Assembly: GCA_038025085.1 (NCBI GenBank)
Contig: CM076145.1
Span: forward strand, 19,911,557-19,975,556
Reading direction: 5' to 3'
DNA length: 64,000 nucleotides
Source of the DNA: Tetragonia tetragonoides
Taxonomy: Eukaryota; Streptophyta; Magnoliopsida; Caryophyllales; Aizoaceae
Shown here piece by piece: positions 44,237-54,999 of this stretch (positions within the stretch are counted from its first letter, which is position 1; every line of letters starts with the position of its first letter). Under the pieces are notes generated by a model. The model had not been told where the DNA came from. It ran no database searches and was given only the letters and a program-made list of their open reading frames with translations. The position numbers were made by a program, and so were the translations under genes.

Positions 44237-44815
44237 ATGGCCGGTTCCAAGAGGAAAGCCACACCGACCCAATGTGGCGAACCTAATAGACAGGTTCGTT
44301 GTGCTGATCAGGCTGGAAAGAGTCGGGCTTTGACTTCTTCTGAGTCCTATACCCCTGCCACTCCTCGATCTTCCTCTGGGTCGAGTCTGGGCTCAGGGGG
44401 TCATGCCTTAAATAGTGCAATTAGGAGGTCTTGAGCGGAGCGTCGAGACCAACCTGGTCGAATGTTTCCTGCCAGGGACATGCCTTCCACTGCTGCTGTT
44501 GTTGCTAGGGAGCCTGCTCGGCTACCCAAAACTATGGGGAGAGTAAGGCGGTTGTCTGACCGTCTTCAGGAGCTTCATCGAGAGATTGTTAGAGCCTCTG
44601 AGCAGGAGGAAGCTTGTCGGGCCATGATTCGTCGATGGGAGGAGAGGGATAACTTTCTTCTGGATGCAAGGGCCGAGCTGGCTACTCGGATCACTGGCGA
44701 GGTCGGGGAGCTGAATGCCCACCGAGAGCGGAAAGAGGAGCTCCTTGAGGAAGTAAGGGTCCTGAGGAATGAGTTGGAGGGTCCACCTCCTGCTTCTCCT
44801 CCTCTATCCCTCTAG
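44237..44815 (+). pseudogene. Antisense unit 3 of element B, short Ser-rich and coiled-coil protein
   Basis: One frame of about 190 codons with a single stop (TGA at 44432). It starts MAGSKRKATPTQCGEPNRQV, a basic head, then the Ser/Gly-rich TPRSSSGSSLGSGG. A long charged helix follows (RLSDRLQELHREIVRASEQE, RARELATRITGEVGELN-like sequence, KEELLEEVRVLRNELE) and a proline tail ending at 44815. No known domain. Given the promoter match with unit 4 it is the best preserved of the three small units and could have coded a nuclear or dimerising accessory protein; that role is inference. Confidence 0.5.
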
Positions 44816-45561
44816 GCTTTGTCGAGGGTCGCCAATCTCCTCCTTGGCCTCCTCCTTTGCTTCCTCCCTCTTCTCTTCTTTCTGAGAGAAAGTCGAGGAA
44901 TCTATCTTTTATTGCTCTCATTTTGCTTTTGTTGAAAGACTTTCGTTTTGTCGAGCTTGCATGTCGACTAGGAATTTTGTAGATGAACTGTGTATTCCTG
45001 AGCTTCGCTCTTGTGTAATTATTCTCTTTAATCAGCTACATATCATAGATGTTTTGTCTAGTATGTCCTGAATGCTTCAAGAGTTTTCAATGTTTCAAAT
45101 TCAAAGTTCCCAAGTCTGAATTCTCCCATTGATTTCTTCAGCATCGTAGCTTGCAATTAATGTTATCGTACCTCGAGTATAACATATGACGAGGTAAGTA
45201 TACCCTGCCCCACACTCGAGTGAGATTCTTCACCAAGTCGAGCATTTTTCACTTAGCTTGCTAGGGATCATCTAGCTTCATCCCTTTCTGAGTGTCCTTT
45301 GCTCTTCACCGTACTAATTACTCCTGATAGATGTGACGGTTGGGTTGTCTTGCCACACCCTTTCGGGATAGTACACATATCAGCTTTGCTCTGAGACCCT
45401 TCCCCTCTCAGACGCCGGTTGGGAAATGATGCTTCGTCTTCCTTGGAATTATTATAAATACCCCCCTTGGGTTTGTTGGGAAATCATTCATTTATCGCCA
45501 AATTTTCTTGCCTTTACTTTCTCTCTCTAGCTCTTTAACCTCTAACAGATTCTAGTTTCAA
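44816..45561 (+). other. Spacer between antisense units 3 and 4
   Basis: Holds the 3' end of unit 3, AT-rich sequence and the promoter of unit 4. No gene seen. Confidence 0.5.
45453..45460 (+). promoter_or_regulatory. TATA box of antisense unit 4
   Basis: TATAAATA exactly 109 bp before ATG 45562, with the same CTCTCTCTAG leader word as unit 3. Confidence 0.6.
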
Positions 45562-46137
45562 ATGTCTTCTCCAGTTTCAAAGAGTCATAGACTTGACCTT
45601 GGTGGTCGATCTACCCCTCGTCTATCTATAACGATGGGCGGTGTTCCAGTTGTGCCCAAGGTCGAGCCTTCTGCTGGGCCAAGTGAGTCTCCTGCTGCCC
45701 ACATGTCTCCGGATCAGCGGTAGAGTGGGGAGCACTGCAAATGAGACCTCTGTGTCGCTCTTGATGCCCTTCGATTTAGTCAAAGGAGGAGAGGTTATCT
45801 TCCTCCCTTAAACAGGAGTGTTTCTCCTGATCATGCTGCCTTCGAGAATTTGAAGGCTGAAGTGTTGGCTACCAGGGGGAGCCACCGGTCCCGCTTTGCC
45901 ACTGCTTCTGAGAAGATGACTCTGACCGAGCATAACCTGCAAGAGCTGGACATCGAGCTTCGGGAGGCCGAATCAAGGGTGACAGCCATCAAACAGGAGA
46001 TCGAGAGTGAGAAAGCTTGGATGAAGGATCTCCACCACCAAGCTTCCTATCATAAGGCCACTTTTATGAGGGCCAGTGGTGATTATGCCCTTCTTGAGGA
46101 GCATAGTCATCAACTTGCTCTTGAACCTGCCCCCTGA
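45562..46137 (+). pseudogene. Antisense unit 4 of element B, short Ser-rich and coiled-coil protein
   Basis: ATG 45562 opens MSSPVSKSHRLDLGGRSTPR, then GVPVVPKVEPSAGPSESPA. Two stops (near 45721 and 45741) break the frame. The same frame then continues with FSQRRRGYLPPLNRSVSPDH and a long charged helix (EKMTLTEHNLQELDIELREA, VTAIKQEIESEKAWMKDLHH) to the stop at 46137. The layout parallels unit 3. No known domain, and no homologue elsewhere in the window outside this cluster. Confidence 0.45.
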
Positions 46138-47190
46138 TGGCATAGGTTCTTAGTCTAGCATTTCTCCTTTTTTTTTTTTTGAATGACGATGTTGGCCTGG
46201 TAAGGCCCGTAATTTTTTGCCATTGTCCTGTAAATGTTTTGGATGATGGAAGAAATGAAAACGAACCAACTTTTTGCTATCTTCGATCCATATATTGTCG
46301 TTTGAATGAACTGTATGCTTCATTTAGTTGTGAGGTCCTGGCTTCACCAGTCGGCCCTGTTTTTGTGGAAGGCTCATTTGGTCGGTGGGCCTTCATGTAT
46401 ATGTACTTGAGGCGTTGGCCTGTTGTAGTTGTACACAAGACATAAAGCTTGTGTCTCTTAGTCGTTGAGACTTGTGCACAAGACGTAAAGCTTGTGTAGA
46501 GATTAGGTTCGTTGATCCGATCGATTTGTCGATATACTTGGGTCGTTTGGACCCTTTGAGTCTAATGTAAGGCTTAGATCGAATGATCAGTTAGGCCCTA
46601 GAGAGGCTTAGGTCGTTTGACCCGTTTAGCCCAATGTTTGATGACTAGAAGTGTAATGGTTTTTAGTAGGGTTGTCAAAATATCAGATACTTTGCCCCCC
46701 CATTACGCGTCTATGTCATCGATCGATGTATGATTTATGGACCGACGAGCTTGTTATGTTGTTAAAACGCATATGCGTATGCCCCCAAGCTCGTTGGTTA
46801 ATTAATTTCGTTTGTTAAAGAATCAAATAATTAATAGTCGTGTAGACATAATTTTTTGACAGAAGATGTTGTAGGGTTCCCACCCGTTTGTATTTATATA
46901 GGTATTGTCCGGGTCTTCACCCATTACAAAGGTCGATTTTTGAAGGGATCGCCTAACCCTTTACAACTTGGACAATTTTGTTAGGATTGCCAGAAACCTT
47001 TTTAGTGAGATAGAAAATGTTTTGAAGGGATTTGTGAACCCTGGAAAAGGTAGACAATTTTTGAGAGGATTTGTGAACCCTGAAAAAAGATAGACAATTT
47101 TTAAAGGGATTTGTGAACCTTGGGGTCGATTTTTGCTGGAATTTACCAACCCATTTTTCGCTCGATTTTAGGGGTTAATCGGCTAACCCT
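46138..47190 (-). other. Spacer of element B between pol and antisense cluster; no gene
   Basis: Contains a T-run, short repeats around AAGCTTGTG (46430-46500), G-tract words on the minus strand near 46700 and 46780 that resemble polypurine tracts, and about three 48-bp tandem units with GGGATTTGTGAACCCTG and TAGACAATTTTT (46965-47115). The short frame crossing the repeats is not called a gene. Confidence 0.45.
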
Positions 47191-48316
47191 TTTTAGACTT
47201 GAAATTTCCTCAGGTTGTTGAGGTTCCATGCTCTTGGCAATGGCATGCCGTCCATGTCTTCTAGCCGATAGGTTCCATGTCGAATGACCCCGGTTATTTT
47301 GTACGGCCCTCCCAGTTGGGAGTTAGTTTCCCTTGCTCAGCCTATTTGCCCATGCTTTCCGTCTTTCGCAGCCCTAGGTCTCCAGCCATCAAGTTTTTTC
47401 CCCATACCCTCCTATTGATTTGTCTCATCAATTGATTTTTCGCTATTTCCATTTTTTGGAGGGTGTCCCATCGAATTTTGGGTAGTAAGTCGAGGTTGAA
47501 ACTTAGTTGTATGTCGTTTTCCTCAGGGTCGTATGATATCACACTGGGAGATGGGGTGATCAGCTCTATAGGTAAGACCGCCTCTGATCCATACACCAGT
47601 CTGAACGGTGTTTACCCGGTGGCATTCTTAATGGTAGTTCTTATAGACCATAGGACTTCGTAAAGTTTCTCTTCCCACAGTCCTTTTGTTGCGTCTAGTT
47701 TGCAGTTTAGCCCACTGAGAATAATTTTGTTTGCAGCTTCCGCTTGCCCATTCGACTGGAGTCAGGCTACTGCTGTGAATCGTGCCCTTACCCCGAGGTT
47801 TGACAAATACATTTTTATACCGGGATTGTCGAACTGAGGTCCATTGTCAAATATGATCCCTCGAGGGACGCCAAATGGAGTGATTATATTTTCCAAGATG
47901 AACTTCCTTATGTCCTTTTCTTCTATGCGGCGCAAAGCTTTCGCTTCTACCCATTTAGTGAAGTAGTCGATGGCTACTACTAGGAATTTGAACTGCCACG
48001 GTGCCTAAGGGAAAGGGCCTAGGATGTCCATCCCCCAAAGATGGAAAGAGAGAGACTCTAAGATGGGAGATAAGTTGATTGCTGGTTGTCGCTGAACCGT
48101 CGCCTCTACTTGGCATTTCTTACACCGAGTTACCAGGTTCAGCGCGTCAGATCGCATGGTTGGCCAAAAATACCCGGTCCTTAGAACCTTTCTTGCCAAT
48201 GCCCTCCCAACTATGTGCGATATGCACATGCCTCTGTGCAGATCGTCCAGGGTGTCAGCTTCTTCGAAGGGTGTTACACACCGTAGTAATGGCTTGTTAA
48301 AACCTTGTTTTTGAGG
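47191..48316 (-). pseudogene. Element B integrase
   Basis: Integrase of a second Tat-type element, distinct from that of A and C. Reading leftwards: HHCC zinc region DLHRGMCISHIVGRALARK with GYFWPTMRSDAL and CKKCQ (48260-48110); DDE core with GMDILG, FDNGPQF and SNGQAEAANK, so all three acidic catalytic residues survive; then TKGLWEEKLYEVLWSIRTT and YGSEAVLPIELITP; and the C-terminal GDLGLRKTE and [13 protein letters not shown] ending near 47195. Stops interrupt after PFP (48003), before LQSNGQ and in the NATG-TPF block; a 3-codon-scale disruption lies near 48300. On its right the frame is joined directly to a piece of RT by a deletion. Confidence 0.8.
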
Positions 48317-49675
48317 CTCCTGTGTTTTTGAGGCCAAAAGGCATCATGTTGTAGCAGATTACCCCGTCGTCAGTTAACAAAGCGGCTTTTTCTTGGTCTT
48401 CCTCAGCCAATCTCACTTGGTGATATCCTGAAAATTCATTCATGAAGCTCAGAAGCTCATGGCCGGCCGTTGAATCAATTACCTCATCTTATCCTTGGTA
48501 GTGGGAAGTCGTCCTTGGGACAGGCCTTGTTGAGATTGGTGAAGTCTACACACATTCGCCATGTGTCGTTGTTTTTCTTGACCAACACGACGTTCGCCAG
48601 CCACTCCGGGTATAGACATTCTCTTATGAACCCTGCCTTTAAAAACTTCTGGACCTCAGCCGTTGCTGCATCACTTCTTTCTTTTCACATCTGGCTTTTC
48701 TTTTTCTTTACTGGCTTGAAGCCAGGTCGTATTCCAAGCTTGTGGATGATCAGGTCGCCATCTATTCCTGGCATATCAGATGGGGAGAATGAAAAGATAT
48801 CGGCATAGTCCTGGAGGAGCCCAGTGATTTCTCCATTCTGAGGCTCTGTTAAGTCTGCCCCGACATAAGTAACTTTGTCGAGCTTGTCTGTGTATAGACT
48901 CACTTCAGTGGTTTCCCCCGAGGGTTCCGGTGGATCATCTAGCTCTGGTGGAGCCTCTATGTGATCGGTTAGGTACATCTGTAGGAGCAAGCACCCAGCC
49001 GTTTTACTCTTTCCTTCCCTTACACTTTTTCTCTTGGCTTTGGCTATCTCAGCAGGGGTAGGGACGACAGTCAGGGATGTCCCAATCTCGTGTGCTATAA
49101 CCACTGACTTTGTAGGTAGTAAGGGAAGTTCTTCATCTTCCTCTGAGTCTTGCTTTTTATCATCGAGGTAATCTACATAGGTTTTCCGAGCCGTTTTTTG
49201 TTCGCTCACGACCCGTCCGATCAAACCATTCCCACGATCAAGTTTCATAATCAGCCAGGTCATGTGGATGACAGCATTGATGGCGGCTAGCGTTGGCCGA
49301 CTAATCATGGCGTTGTATGCCAGTTTTGTGTCGACCACCAAGAATTTGATGATTTGTCTTCTTCGTGCTCCTTTCTCCCCAATACGGATTGGGAGAATGA
49401 TAGTACCAATTGGGCATACCTTGTGTCCACTGAAGCCGAAGACCCGTAGTGAGACTGGGGTGATCTTTTCTTCTCTGTAGCCCAATTGGTAGATAATAAT
49501 GTCAGCCAAGCTTCCAGTGTCTAGCAATCTTTCGAGTTATCACCAAAGGGTCGTTATGTGGGTAATGGAGCGCGCGAGCTTCTCGGTCATGAAATGTGAC
49601 CGGCGGGACTCTTCCTATTGCAGGGACTCCCACGACCATCACCTGCTCGGCGCTTCGATAATGATCTTGGCATTG
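48317..49675 (-). pseudogene. Element B protease and partial reverse transcriptase, interrupted by insertion
   Basis: Reading leftwards from 49675: end of the gag-protease linker (ALHYPHNDPLVIT), a frameshift near 49520, then the aspartic protease with LDTGSLADIIIYQLG (active-site DTG), FSGHKVCPIGTIILPIR and VDTKLAYNAMISRPTLAAI. A linker leads to DMPGIDGDLIIHKLGIRPGF, the start of RT. After a TGA (48682) RT continues with FIRECLYPEWLANVV, MCVDFTNLNKACPKDDFPLP and then degenerate sequence up to MMPFGLKNTGA. There it is cut: the YxDD motif, connection and both RNase H domains are missing, and integrase follows at once. At 49675/49676 the gene is broken by the LTR of the next element. Confidence 0.8.
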
Positions 49676-50887
49676 TGTAGACGCCAAAAAAGCGTCTTCA
49701 GATTTCTCCGCAAAAGCCCGATGATGAAAGGAGTAATTTATAAATTTAAACGGTATTTTTGCTTTAATAGGTAAGTTAAGGTCTCAGGTTTTTCTTCGAT
49801 CACTCCTTTATTCCAGTCCCATTCAAAAGCCCCGTTCAAGAGCTTTGCAACGACACCTCTCAGGACTTTTTTCGACACCCGGTCGCCAAGTTGCGAACCG
49901 GGGGTAGAACCGTCTTTTACCACCCGAGGGTAAAACGGTCTTTTCATATTTTTTGGAATACAAAATTCATCCGAAAAATTAAAATAGACTGGATGTCGTC
50001 TTTATGACGACATCCAGCTGGCTCATCACAGCCATCAGCGGCCCTGGAATAAAATCCAGAGCCGCTGGCCGCGCTCACCACAGCCGCTAGCGGCCCTGAA
50101 ACAAACTTCGAGGCCCGGTTATTTTTTAGCCCAAATCCGATTTTCGGCTCCTTTTCAGCTGTCCAGCCCTACTTCCCACGCCTATAAATACAACCCTCCT
50201 CCCTCAGTTCAAAACACACAGTCTACAGTTGACAACCTATATTCTCGGGAGTATTGACACCGAGGTTCCCTCTCTTTCTTCCAAACTTGAGATCTTGTCT
50301 TTACTATTTTTGTCAAATATAGCCTACAGTTCAGGTACTAACTCCTGAGGGCTAAAATTAAATTACTTGCCTAATTGTTTATTTTCTAGTAGTCATAATG
50401 TAGATATCATGCTAGTAAACGACTTTTATTGCTTCCTAAATATTGTCCTTCCAAGCATGTCTAGTCGTTGTGCCGCCAATCTTGTCAATCATATGCAAGT
50501 CTAAATAAGGGTCATTAATAAATGTCGTGATGCTTGTGATGAACCAATTAATAGTCTAAGTCTAGGTTGTTAACCCGGTTTTGCATGGGAATTATGTCTT
50601 TAAATTATTAAGCAAACTTGAGTTAGTAGAGGCCGTCATAATACGGGCGAGTTGGGTGCCTAACACCTTCCCACCTCATACCTTCGCCCCCGAACCCTTT
50701 ATTCTTGGGTACTCATATGTTCTATATGAGCGGGAGTCTTTCTAAAAACAGGATCAGTTCACTTATCGCGCCATTGGGTTGTCCCTTCGGATTGTCCCTT
50801 CGGTTTATCTCTTCGATAAAATGCCGATAGGAGATTTGTGACCTCTTTTATGGTTTTTATTCAATTCAAGTCTTTACAAAATCTTTT
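49676..50887 (+). repeat. D-type LTR, 3'-truncated
   Basis: It starts TGTAGACGCC within element B protease and follows the element D 3' LTR closely up to AATCTTTT at 50887. The last 130 or so bases including the TACA end are missing. It carries the U3 hairpin 49989-50017, the GC-rich cluster 50030-50110 and a TATA box at 50183-50190. The LTR start is intact and directly abuts element B sequence, so this is the true left edge of an insertion. Confidence 0.85.
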
Positions 50888-51950
50888 AGAGATTTTGCCA
50901 CCTGGACCCTTTCTCGCGGACGGCAAAATTCGAGGCCCATTCGATTTTCGTGCCAAACCCTGGCAACTCCCCCTCTTCTATATAAGCAAACCTTAGGGTT
51001 CAGTTGAAGAGGTTGGAGATTCTCTCTAAGAGGTTGGACATTCTCTCTCATATTATAAACCCTAAATTCTGATTCTACTCCTTCTTTAGGATTAGCCCTA
51101 GCACCACAAAAATAAACCTTCATACTTCATCAAGAGCATGAATTCAAGCAATGCAACCCAATAAGTTCATTGTGAGCATCCAGGTAATCCAACCTGAGGG
51201 TTTTCAATAGATTTTATATTGCTTGATATTACTAACGAATTTGCTTTATGTGATATGTATATGCATGGCGCGTTTTGGGCAATAGGGCTTGTATTAAGCC
51301 TAATGAATGGATGAATGAATGCATATTTATTATTTATTGCTTTATATTGAATTATGCTTTGTTTGTGAATTGGTGGATGAATTACCTTGTTTGTCTTCTA
51401 ACTCGCAGGTTTTTAGCATATTTATCGTTTTCTAGCAATAAAAAGCATGTAATCTGATAAATTGTTAAAAGTGGTCACATTAATAATGCTTGTTCAAACC
51501 CATTAGTTAAAACTAGAAATTTGGACAAACTGAACCCTGTTTGGAACCGTAGCATTAATAATTATATTGAATCGATTAGTAAAGGCCGTTGTTGTTAACG
51601 GGCGAGTTGGGTGCCTAACACCTTCCTAGCTCGTACCTACGCCCCCGAACTCATTAATGAAGTCAATTTCCCCAATAGGGATTGATGTGCACAGGAGTTG
51701 AGTTGACGTCTTTCTAGACTATCGACTTGATCTCCAAGGTTTCCAAATTACCTCAAAATTTGGTGGCGACTTCCGACAATTTTAATCATGTCCTTGGTAT
51801 AAAAATCTCTATGTGCATATACACTAAGAGATTCATGAAATTCGATCACCCAACGCGCTCTGCCAGGCTGTCTGGAAAACCCGACTCCCAGAAAGGAGGG
51901 CCGAAGGTGAGGCTCGCGGAAAAGAGGGGAGAAAAATACGGCAGCCTACA
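50888..51950 (+). repeat. C-type LTR part (second half of chimeric 5' LTR)
   Basis: At 50888 the sequence switches from D-type LTR to a different LTR-like sequence with its own TATA box TATATAAG (50979-50986), a long leader-like part, the box GGGCGAGTTGGGTGCCTAA (51600) and an end CAGCCTACA at 51950, just before the primer site. The two halves together form a 2275-bp 5' LTR unless they are independent insertions. Confidence 0.7.
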
Positions 51951-51951
51951 G

Positions 51952-51969
51952 TGGCGACTTCACTGGGGA
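51952..51969 (+). other. Element C primer-binding site
   Basis: TGGCGACTTCACTGGGGA, one base after the LTR end. It differs from the element D site by one base. Confidence 0.75.
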
Positions 51970-53360
51970 CATGATTAAGAGGGTGTAACTTGAAAATTGA
52001 TTCATTATATTTATTTTTGCTTGGTTCACTGCCTTGAGTGTTCTTATTATTATTTTGTGACTTGTCATTCATAATTAATTTACATTCATTGCATTCATGT
52101 GCATGCGCTTGCGCGACTTCCGAGCTTATTTTTACAAGTTCAAACCAGTTTTTAGCCAATGGAGTGTGGTGAAGTGCCTTGGAGAGAATCCGCTCGATTC
52201 TTCTTTGCCAAGCAACATAGATCCCCCCACCTCATGTACCTTCCTACGCATTCGTCCACTGGACGAGTAGGATAACTAGAATACCTCACATTGTCGCACA
52301 TCCCGCGAATTGTAGTACATTCTTGATCATGAGTACCCTTTTGACCAAAACCCTTAAGCCTACCCCATTGCATGAACTAGGACCTATGTTTTAGGTTGAA
52401 ACGCAGTCCCATGTCCATGGTAGATTTGCATATTCATGTCATATTGCGTTGTTTGCTGTATGTCCATATGTGAACGCAATCTTTGTGTAGTCTTTTGGTT
52501 GTCATAGAATATTAGGTTAAACCCCAATTAGGATCTTTTCCTTTTTTGAGTCTAGATTTTGTCTTAAGATCGAGTCTAGAATCTTTATTTTTAGGAAATA
52601 ATATCCCTGAATGTTCTATATGATGCTCGTTACGTTAGGAAATATTTGGTTGCTATATTCTTTCCCTTTATTTAGGTAGTGAGTCCAGGTCAAAAGATCT
52701 CGATAATATCTCTCCCCACTCCTTTTAGTCAAGAGTATAATATCTTTTGCTTTATCCCATATTGAGTCGGAGATAATATCTTTCCCCTCTCCTTTTAGTC
52801 AAGAGTATAATATCTTTTACTTTATCCCATATTGAGTCGAGATAATATCTTTCCCCACTCCCTTTAGTCAAGAGTATAATATCTTTTGCTTTATCCCATA
52901 TTCAGTCGAGATAATATCTCTCCCCTCTCCTTTTAGTGTAGAGTATAATATCTTTTGCTTTATCCCATATTGAGTCGAGATAATATCTCTCCCCTCTCCT
53001 TTTAGTCAAGAGTATAATATCTTTTGTTTATCCTATATTGAGTCGAGATCTTTTGACCTAAACCCATTACTTAGTCCCCAAGGGTAACTATGTTGATAGA
53101 ACATCCTAGATAGAAACTTCCCATCTTTGTTTTAAAACTTTTCTTTCGTGGAACTTGTTAGTCTTTCCTTTTCTAAGTCTTATCCGCTGTCCAGGATTGG
53201 GAAGAAAACAGTCGGTCCGAAAAGTTGGGAACGCGGTCATAGTAATCAACGTCTGGTTAGGAAGCTCCTATTGGAATCTCCCCCTTCGAGCAAAGCTAGG
53301 CCTGATGCAGTATTTGTTACTCCCCCTCCGTATTGACCATCTTGCTCTAAGTTGACTGAA
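51970..53360 (+). other. Element C 5' leader, no gene before gag
   Basis: Long leader holding the tandem repeats at 52690-53055. The homologous ATG used in fragment F (22501) is changed here, and a TGA lies at 53334-53336, so the upstream part of gag (53148-53336) is still recognisable but cannot be translated through. Confidence 0.6.
52690..53055 (+). repeat. Tandem repeat, five to six units of about 69 bp
   Basis: Units of GAGTCGAGATAATATCT then CTCCCC(T/A)CTCCTTTTAG, AGAGTATAATATCTTTTGC and TTTATCCCATATT. Fragment F (22230-22350) has only two such units. Confidence 0.85.
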
Positions 53361-54987
53361 ATGGCCGAAGATGATATGCCCCCTTCACCACCTAAGCCCA
53401 CCGATGAGATGTTGACTGAAATGATGAAAATGCTGGAAACTATGGGAAACCGTGTGACATGGATAGAGAGCAAGGTCAAAGAAGCTGACCCTCTTAACCA
53501 GGATGATGACAAGGTAGAAGAGCTAAGTGCTCAAATTAAGAACCTTGAGTTAGCTCAAACTCAAAACAAGATCATAAGTAACTACATGATCAATGCTGAA
53601 GGATACTCCTCTCACATCAAGGGGAAGCTCCCAGAAAAGTTCTCTATGCTTGAAATCCCCATCTTCAAAGGGACCGATGATCCAAAATATCACATAAGGG
53701 CTTTCACCACTGCAATGGGCCTAAGAGGAGTAGATCCCGAGCTATATTCACCTTTTTTCACAAACCTTGGACCCCACTGTTAGGGCATGATTTTTCAAGC
53801 TCGAGCCCAATCAGGTTCATGAATGGAACAAAGTGTCCAGTTTATTCCTCACTAGGTATGCCGACAATGTCATCCAATCAACCACCATGAGAGAGTTGGA
53901 AGCAATCAAGCAAGGTGAAAATGAAAGCTTCACTGATTTTGTCAAGAAATGGAGAACTAAAGTGGCCGAAATGCTCGACCGTCCATTCGAGGAAGAGCAA
54001 ATTCGGAAACTCATCAAGAACTTACAACCTCCTTACTTGAATCCTCTCAAATACTAAGCAATTACTTCATATGCACAACTCAATAGTGTGGGATTGCTCA
54101 TAGAGGATGATCAAGCACTCAAACAGGAGAAAAACAAGGACTTCTTCAACAAAGGTGCTTATAACTCAAGCTACAAGAAGAACCCCAATTCGAGAAACTC
54201 TTCCAACAAGGTTAATGAAATCAATGCTGTCTACGACAAACCGCAAAGGCAATACACCCCATTGGGTATGACCTATGCTAAAGATTTGGAAAAGCTTGTC
54301 AAGAATGACTACCTCAATGTCGTGGGCCCCACTCCAGATCCCGACGTCGAAAAGAGGAGCCCGTCATAGAACCCTAATCTTTATTGCAAATTCCATAGAG
54401 GAAAAGGACACGACACCGAGAAGTGTTGGACACTCAAGAATAAAATCCAGGATCTTTTTGACAATGGGACTATTCCCAAGCCAAAGAATGTTCCCACTCC
54501 AAATAACAACACCAATCCTCTAGGCGCAGTTTTCGTCATTACAAATGGAAAAGAGGGAGAAGACCCCTCTCGCCCGATTGTGCCAATTGGACATTGTGTC
54601 CCACCATTTAAGATTGACTCCCTCCATCTAGAGGTAGCCGGACTTTGGGAAAGCGATAGCGACGAGGAAGATGCTACTCTCCAGATTTCTAATGTATGGT
54701 ATGACTCTACAGACGACGGTTCTCCTGAAGTTGAACACCTCACGAGGTCGGGAAGGCACTATATACCTCCCCATCTCCAAAATAAGGATCCACTACAAAA
54801 CACAGCTTCAGTTCTACCGCAAGTGAGAGATTCTCCGCTGGTCCAGAACAAGGACCAAAATCCTCCAAACGAGGATGATTGCACCGCATTGCTTAAACAG
54901 CTTCAAAAGACTAAGGCCGATATCTCTATATGGCAACTCTTGACTTACTTCCCAAGTACACAGGAATGCCTTACTAAAGGCGCTTAA
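53361..54987 (+). pseudogene. Element C gag polyprotein
   Basis: Gag with an ATG at 53361 (MAEDDMPPSPPKPTDEM). Coiled-coil-like head, then GKLPEKFSMLEIPIFKGTDD and AFTTAMGLRGVD; frameshift near 53755 and a TGA at 53788 where relatives have Trp. The capsid continues with SLFLTRYADNVIQSTTMREL, ESFTDFVKKWRTKVAEML and QIRKLIKNLQPPYLNPL. TAA at 54055, then the linker YTPLGMTYAKDLEKLVK and TAG at 54367. The zinc knuckle YCKFHRGKGHDTEKCWTLK has the C-x2-H-x4-H-x4-C ligands. The gag-protease spacer has LTRSGRHYIPPHLQNKD and LLKQLQKTKADISIWQLL, the last a widely kept block before protease in Tat elements. The frame is lost at 54987. Confidence 0.85.
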
Positions 54988-54999
54988 TCAAACCATGGT

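Noticed and set aside
44522..44921. Minus-strand frames opposite antisense unit 3
   Set aside because: Shadows of the plus-strand coiled-coil frame, which has promoter and repeat-unit support.
46680..46800. Polypurine tract and LTR start on the minus strand of element B near 46700
   Set aside because: G-tracts are present but no matching LTR sequence was found, and the antisense cluster lies further downstream, so the true 3' LTR is more likely at 38031-38940.
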